Shown piece after piece: positions 59,935-64,000 of a stretch of DNA of 64,000 nt (the first letter of the stretch is position 1; each line of letters begins with the position of its first letter). The DNA comes from Lachnospiraceae bacterium (GTDB lineage Bacteria; Bacillota; Clostridia; Lachnospirales; Lachnospiraceae): assembly GCA_022796475.1 (NCBI GenBank), contig JAAWIS010000003.1, forward strand, positions 1 to 64,000, in the 5' to 3' direction. A program made the position numbers and the translations under genes. Under the pieces are notes generated by a model. That model was given only the letters and a program-made list of their open reading frames with translations. It was not told the origin of the DNA and did no database searches.

Positions 59935-60240
59935 AAGCGTGTCTGAAAATCACTTTTTGTCAAATGTGCATCCCCCGGAGGTTTTTGCTTTATAGGATGC
60001 AATTTCCTATAAAGGATTAGGGTGTCAAACGGGTGCGGTGCACCCGCTCTATACCATATATTGATGTGCAAATTTATTTGCAATAACAATATATGGTATG
60101 AGCGTAGCATCAAAGGTGCTTTTGACACCCTAATCCTATAAAGTAAAAGAAGGCGCTGGAACCTACGCTGACAAAATAAGGGACAACGATACCGCAAATT
60201 TAGGCGTACAGATGGCAGGAATGAATTTGCAAACACGCTT
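59935..60240. repeat. 306-bp composite palindromic element
   Basis: The ends are inverted: AAGCGTGTCTGAAAAT at 59935-59950 against ATTTGCAAACACGCTT at 60225-60240 (13 of 16 agree). Inside lie the GTGCATCCCC-CGGAGG block and the CTTTATAGGA/TCCTATAAAG hairpin shared with 5705-5756, then the nested unit at 60015-60135. No reading frame. The 59875-60279 gap contains nothing else. Confidence 0.65.
60015..60135. mobile_element. 121-bp MITE-like element with 8-bp target duplication
   Basis: Perfect 15-bp terminal inverted repeats: GATTAGGGTGTCAAA (60015-60029) and TTTGACACCCTAATC (60121-60135). Flanking direct repeats CTATAAAG lie at 60007-60014 and 60136-60143. The interior is palindromic (ACCATATATTG against CAATATATGGT) and non-coding. 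A near-identical copy missing its left tip is at 20238-20347, and 5705-5756 resembles the unoccupied site. It would need a transposase supplied elsewhere. Confidence 0.8.
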
Positions 60241-60279
60241 TAGTATAGCACAGAACTATTTTACTGACAAGGAAGAAGC

Positions 60280-61284
60280 TTATCTTCCTTTCCTCTGCCG
60301 TATCTGTTTTACTGCATATTTTCCGTTCTTCCTTGCCTCATAAGGCGTCATTCCAAACTGCTGCTGAAACCGTTTGTAGAAAAAATTCTGGTTCTCATAT
60401 CCTACTTCCAGGGCAATCTCACTGACTGGCTTAGCCGTCTGGCACAACAGGCCAAATGCCTTTTCCATCCTCTGCCTGGCCTGCATTTCTTTAAAATTCA
60501 GCCCTGTATATTTTTTAATCAGCCGGCTTAATGCTGACGTAGAATAGCCAATCCGCCCTGCCAGTTCCCCTAAAGTTCCTGTCTGGTATTCCTCCTGAAT
60601 ATACTGCTTTACCGCCATAATCAGCATATTGGCATTCTCATCTTTCGATGGAACCTGTACCTTTTCCGCCATATTCACCAAATATAAAAACAAAAGGCCA
60701 ATGGTAGCCTGATGGATATGTCCCAAATTGTACTGCTTATGAGTCATGGAAAAAATAATATTATCGATTAAATTTTGAATGCAGCAGTCATCTGCCGCAG
60801 GAAAGTACAAATATTGAGCGGCGCTTTCCTTCTGCTGAAGAATATTCATCATAAAATCCGCCAGGATATTGCCTTCTCCCACCATCTGCTTTACCTGTTT
60901 GAAAAACTCCGGCATAATAATAAAATTAACAGCAAGATCACTTTCTTTGCAGGCCAAAATCTCATGCTGCACATACTGGTTCATCAAAAGCATTTCGCCT
61001 GTATAAATCGTAAGCTTCTCTCCCTGTACTCTGTGGGTGACAGAACCGGAAACCACATAGAAAAATTCCACATAATTATGGGTATGAGGCGGAAAATCAA
61101 TAAAACGGGTATGTTTGCGAATCGTAATCATCTTATCCGGATCCAGAAGTTTTTCGTGCTCTACAATAAACCGGAACGGATCCGGCTTTCCATAGATCCC
61201 CCGCTCCACCTCCTGCCTGCCATCTAAGATGGCCTGCTCCTCCGGCGTAATTCGTTTCAATCGGTTTATTTCTTCTATATTCAT
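60280..61284 (-). CDS. AraC-family regulator of the rhamnose genes
   Basis: Regulator of about 334 residues. The N-terminal cupin sensing domain contains FPPHTHNYVEFFYVVSGSVTH. The C-terminal pair of helix-turn-helices includes GYSTSALSRLIKKYTGLNFK and SEIALEVGYENQNFFYKRFQ, ending QQFGMTPYEARK. It is divergent from rhaB and so is the likely L-rhamnose-responsive activator (RhaS/RhaR role), although sequence alone cannot prove the ligand. The start at 61284 is after AAGGGC; the longer frame is repeat sequence. Confidence 0.88.
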   Translation of the reverse strand: MNIEEINRLKRITPEEQAILDGRQEVERGIYGKPDPFRFIVEHEKLLDPDKMITIRKHTRFIDFPPHTHNYVEFFYVVSGSVTHRVQGEKLTIYTGEMLLMNQYVQHEILACKESDLAVNFIIMPEFFKQVKQMVGEGNILADFMMNILQQKESAAQYLYFPAADDCCIQNLIDNIIFSMTHKQYNLGHIHQATIGLLFLYLVNMAEKVQVPSKDENANMLIMAVKQYIQEEYQTGTLGELAGRIGYSTSALSRLIKKYTGLNFKEMQARQRMEKAFGLLCQTAKPVSEIALEVGYENQNFFYKRFQQQFGMTPYEARKNGKYAVKQIRQRKGR

Positions 61285-61472
61285 ATAACGCCCTTCCCCC
61301 TGATGATCCAAGCCGAAATGCTGTATCCGGCAAAAAACAATGATAAAGCACATTCCAGGTCTAACTATACTATAAATTTCCGGAAAAGAAAAGTATGGAA
61401 AAGCAAGGAAACAGCCCATAAAAGGACTCCAACATGTATGAAAGCGGTTCCTGTGAACCCTCCGGGGATGTG

Positions 61473-61518
61473 CAGAAAACGGATATGGAAGATGTCGCTT
61501 CGCCACTCGTTTTCCCAC
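61473..61518 (-). repeat. Dispersed 46-bp repeat, second copy
   Basis: The complement begins GTGGGAAAACG and ends CTTCCATATCCGTTTTCTG, as at 22023-22069. It directly abuts the hairpin element at 61519. Confidence 0.65.
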
Positions 61519-61615
61519 GGGGCTGTCGCATTAAGAAAGATGATACAAGATAAGCTAGTTTGAAACACCCTTCCATACTATATCTTGTATATGTTTTACT
61601 TAGTGCGACAGCCCC
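61519..61615. repeat. Dispersed ~100-bp hairpin element, copy 4
   Basis: GGGGCTGTCGCA (61519-61530) is perfectly inverted as TGCGACAGCCCC (61604-61615), with TTAAG/CTTAG-like pairing and further inner pairing. It is the same length class as the copies at 3097, 12525 and 22623 but lies in a divergent promoter gap, where a terminator role makes no sense. Confidence 0.78.
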
Positions 61616-61632
61616 TTCATAATAACAAAAAA

Positions 61633-61688
61633 TGTCAGTCCCTGCGGCAAAAAGTGTCATTTTTTATTTTCTTTCGTTCCGTTATATT
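61633..61688 (+). promoter_or_regulatory. AraC-type activated promoter of rhaBA
   Basis: TGTCA preceded by an A-run occurs at 61633-61637 and again at 61655-61659, a 22-bp direct repeat (two helical turns), the spacing used by AraC-family half-sites. The second ends next to a poor -35 (TTTTTT, 61660-61665), which is 17 bases from TATATT (61683-61688). Dependence on the divergent regulator is inferred. The rest of the 61285-61866 gap holds the two repeats and a leader of about 170 bases. Confidence 0.6.
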
Positions 61689-61866
61689 GTAATTATCAGC
61701 ATAACCGTAAAAATTCCGGCCGGCTGCTGTCTGTAACAGTAAGAGTGTCAGCAATTTACCGGCAAAAGCCAAAACGGTTTTCACAGTTATCTCCCTCAGC
61801 AAACAAGGGCTGCAGGCCTTTTATTCACTGAGGACAGGATCCGATAAGGAAAGGTGGTAATTGATC

Positions 61867-63381
61867 ATGACCTATTATTTAGCAGTAGATATTGGCGCCT
61901 CCTCTGGCAGGCACATCCTTGGCCATGTAATGGAGGGGAAAATTATCCTGGAAGAAATCTACCGGTTTGACAACCTGCAGATCCGGAAAAACGGCCATGA
62001 CTGCTGGAATGTAAACGAGCTTTTCAGCCATATCATAATGGGAATGAAGGCCTGCCAGAAAGCCGGGAAAATCCCTTCCTTTCTGGCAGTCGATACCTGG
62101 GGAGTGGATTTTGTTCTGCTGGACAATAACGATACAATAATCGGTGATGCCGTAGCTTACCGTGACAGCAGAACCCAGGGTATGGACAAACTGGTAGCCG
62201 AAACAATCTCCGCTGAAACATTATATCAGCAGACAGGAACCCAAAAACAGCTCTTCAACACCATTTACCAATTGGCTGCTCTTAAAAACCAGTGCCCGCA
62301 GCTTCTTGAGCAGGCAGAAAGCCTGTTAATGATTCCGGACTATTTCCATTTTCTGCTCACCGGCGTAAAAAAGCAGGAATACACCAACGCCACTACCAGC
62401 GGCCTGGTCAATGCCTGCAAGAAAGAGTGGGATCTTTCCCTTATCGATGCCTTGGGCCTGCCCAGGAAGCTTTTTGACAAATTATCTATGCCAGGGACAG
62501 TTGTCGGCAGCTTAAAACCAGAAATCTGCAAAGAGGCGGGCTTTTGCTGCCAGGTGATTCTTCCGGCTACCCACGACACCGGAAGCGCCTTCCTGGCTGT
62601 ACCTGCAAAAGATAATCAGGCTGTATACCTTTCCAGCGGAACCTGGTCCCTTTTAGGCACAGAAACAGCAAATCCTATTACTACTGAAGAAAGCCGCAGG
62701 GCGAATTTTACCAACGAAGGCGGCTACCATTACCGCTTCCGCTACTTAAAAAATATCATGGGGCTTTGGATGCTGCAGAGCATCCGCCGGGAAATAAACG
62801 GTGTAGACTATGTGGCAGGAAAAGAAGGGCCTGGCAAAGAATCCAGCCAGACAGGAAACTCCCCTTCAGGCCGGGAACTTCACACAAATCAGTCAGAAGG
62901 GGCCAATTCTGCTAAAATCACCTTTCCGGATATGATTGCCCTGGCAAAGGAAAGGGAGTCCTTCTCTTCCGTGGTTGATGTAGACAATCCTTGTTTCCTG
63001 TCGCCAGACAGCATGAGGGCAGAAATAAAAGCATACTGCGCCCGCACGAACCAGCCTGTTCCCCAGACATTAGGAGAAGTGGTTCAGTGCGTTTATAAAA
63101 GCCTTACCAGGCGCTATGCCGAAAGCATCCGGAAACTGGAACGCTTAACTGGAAATTGCTACACCAGCATTAATATAGTAGGAGGCGGCTGCCAGGATTC
63201 CTACTTAAATAAAAAGATAGCCCAGGCAACCGGCCTTACCGTATATGCGGGGCCGGTGGAAGGAACTGCTCTTGGCAATCTAATCGTTCAAATGCTTCAT
63301 GCAGGAGAATTTTCCGATTTGCAGCAGGCCAGAAATGCAATTAAGCAAAGTTTTGAAATCAGGAGGTATGATCATGAGTAA
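61867..63381 (+). CDS. rhaB: Rhamnulokinase
   Basis: FGGY-family kinase of 504 residues that phosphorylates L-rhamnulose. The N-terminal YYLAVDIGASSGRHILGHV is the rhamnulokinase phosphate loop; LAVDTWGVDFVLLD, TNATTSGLVNA, LPATHDTGSAF and SSGTWSLLG follow as expected, and the second ATP-site block is NIVGGGCQDSYLN. Residues about 318-350 form a Gly/Ser/Gln-rich insertion (GPGKESSQTGNSPSGREL) not usual in the family. I start at the ATG at 61867, 9 bases after AGGTGG; a TTG two codons earlier is too close. It overlaps rhaA by 8 bases. Confidence 0.96.
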   Translation: MTYYLAVDIGASSGRHILGHVMEGKIILEEIYRFDNLQIRKNGHDCWNVNELFSHIIMGMKACQKAGKIPSFLAVDTWGVDFVLLDNNDTIIGDAVAYRDSRTQGMDKLVAETISAETLYQQTGTQKQLFNTIYQLAALKNQCPQLLEQAESLLMIPDYFHFLLTGVKKQEYTNATTSGLVNACKKEWDLSLIDALGLPRKLFDKLSMPGTVVGSLKPEICKEAGFCCQVILPATHDTGSAFLAVPAKDNQAVYLSSGTWSLLGTETANPITTEESRRANFTNEGGYHYRFRYLKNIMGLWMLQSIRREINGVDYVAGKEGPGKESSQTGNSPSGRELHTNQSEGANSAKITFPDMIALAKERESFSSVVDVDNPCFLSPDSMRAEIKAYCARTNQPVPQTLGEVVQCVYKSLTRRYAESIRKLERLTGNCYTSINIVGGGCQDSYLNKKIAQATGLTVYAGPVEGTALGNLIVQMLHAGEFSDLQQARNAIKQSFEIRRYDHE

Positions 63382-64000
63382 TTACGAATACGCGAAAACA
63401 AGCTACGCAAAATCAGGCGTAGATACAGAGCAGGCTATGGCCACTTTAAGAGCTGTTCCTGTGTCCCTTCACTGCTGGCAGGGCGATGATGTGCTTGGTT
63501 TTGACCAGAAAGGAGCAGGCCTTACAGGCGGAATCCAGACCACTGGCAATTATCCTGGGCGGGCATCCACCCCGGCACAGCTTATGGCTGATCTGGATCA
63601 GGCCCTTTCTCTCTGTCCCGGCACTAAAAAAATTAATCTCCATGCATCCTATGGAATCTTTGAAGATGGCAAATGGGTTGACCGGGATCAGATTGAACCG
63701 AAACATTTTTCCAAATGGGTTCAGTTTTGCAAAGAGAGAGGCCTGGGAGCTGATTTTAACCCCACCTTTTTCGGCCATCCTAAATGTGATCCTCTAACCC
63801 TTTCCAGCCCTGACGAAAAAACCCGGAAATTCTGGATCGATCACGGCAAAGCCTGTATCCGGATTTCCCAGTATCTGGCAGATGAACTGGGGCAGCCCTG
63901 CGTGATGAATATCTGGACTGGAGATGGATTTAAGGATATTCCGGCAGACCGCAAGGGCCCCAGGGAACGCTACCGGGATTCTATTGACCAGATTTTATCG
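63374..64000 (+). CDS. rhaA: L-rhamnose isomerase, N-terminal part (cut by window end)
   Basis: From the ATG at 63374 the frame is open to the end of the window (209 codons). It starts YEYAKTSYAKSGVDTEQAM, then VPVSLHCWQGDDVLGF and INLHASYGIF, all matching L-rhamnose isomerase, which converts L-rhamnose to L-rhamnulose for RhaB. DFNPTFFGHPKCDPLTLSSP contains part of the active-site region. AGGAGG inside the rhaB end is ideally placed. The catalytic metal site and the remaining half, about 210 residues, lie outside, as presumably does rhaD. Confidence 0.95.
   Translation, partial: MSNYEYAKTSYAKSGVDTEQAMATLRAVPVSLHCWQGDDVLGFDQKGAGLTGGIQTTGNYPGRASTPAQLMADLDQALSLCPGTKKINLHASYGIFEDGKWVDRDQIEPKHFSKWVQFCKERGLGADFNPTFFGHPKCDPLTLSSPDEKTRKFWIDHGKACIRISQYLADELGQPCVMNIWTGDGFKDIPADRKGPRERYRDSIDQILS

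Noticed and set aside
61285..61518. N-terminal extension of the AraC regulator
   Set aside because: The extra 78 residues translate a dispersed repeat that also occurs at 22023, and AAGGGC supports the ATG at 61284.

Overview
The window reads as chromosome of a low-to-mid GC Gram-positive anaerobe, most likely a gut Lachnospiraceae (Clostridium cluster XIVa). Supporting signs are AddAB recombination, ScpAB, an NfnAB-type ferredoxin:NADP transhydrogenase, a DUF6062 protein, a YjfB-family peptide, two DacF/PBP5-like carboxypeptidases, strong AGGAGG ribosome-binding sites and consensus sigma-A promoters. No rRNA or tRNA gene lies inside, but the left edge carries two tandem consensus promoters and a leader resembling that of an rRNA operon transcribed leftwards out of the window.

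Layout. 0-5.6 kb: rRNA-type promoters, an OmpR-type two-component system, a hemerythrin/CheX-like/receiver fusion and a HAD phosphatase. 5.8-16.9 kb: a fructosamine (Amadori product) utilisation locus with two SIS-domain deglycases, an ABC sugar importer, two paralogous lipoprotein binding proteins, a FrlD-like PfkB kinase, a Cof phosphatase, a DMT exporter and a divergent FrlR-like GntR regulator; promoters across the locus carry a similar operator-like sequence. 17.0-20.3 kb: a decayed mobile island between 45-bp direct repeats, with an XRE repressor, an ImmA-like protein, broken genes, a Uma2 nuclease and, just outside, an IS91-type transposase fragment. 20.4-27.7 kb: KduI, GNAT, a truncated DUF2871 gene, YjfB, NfnAB, aldose epimerase, DHFR and a divergent ThyX-like protein. 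27.7-35.2 kb: AddA and AddB. 35.6-42.9 kb: housekeeping genes including HflX, dUTPase and ScpA/ScpB. 43.4-50.3 kb: glycogen debranching enzyme and cell-wall enzymes. 50.4-59.9 kb: two COG0523 GTPases (one very His-rich), TatD, KtrAB-type potassium uptake, a zinc-type ABC importer and a MATE pump. 60.3-64 kb: an AraC regulator divergent from rhaB-rhaA, with rhaA cut by the window end.

The intergenic regions are unusually rich in dispersed palindromic repeats. I recognise at least three families: about 97-110 bp hairpins with GGCTG..GCA ends; an element of about 300 bp with AAGCGTGT ends that contains a nested 121-bp MITE-like unit with 15-bp perfect terminal repeats and an 8-bp target duplication; and TGTACTCT..AGAG elements. 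One dispersed 46-bp repeat coincides with the truncated end of the DUF2871 gene.

Functionally the accessory genes point to gut carbohydrate scavenging (fructosamines, rhamnose, uronates, glycogen), metal and oxygen sensing and nucleotide metabolism. All functional calls are from sequence motifs read by eye; none was checked against a database.
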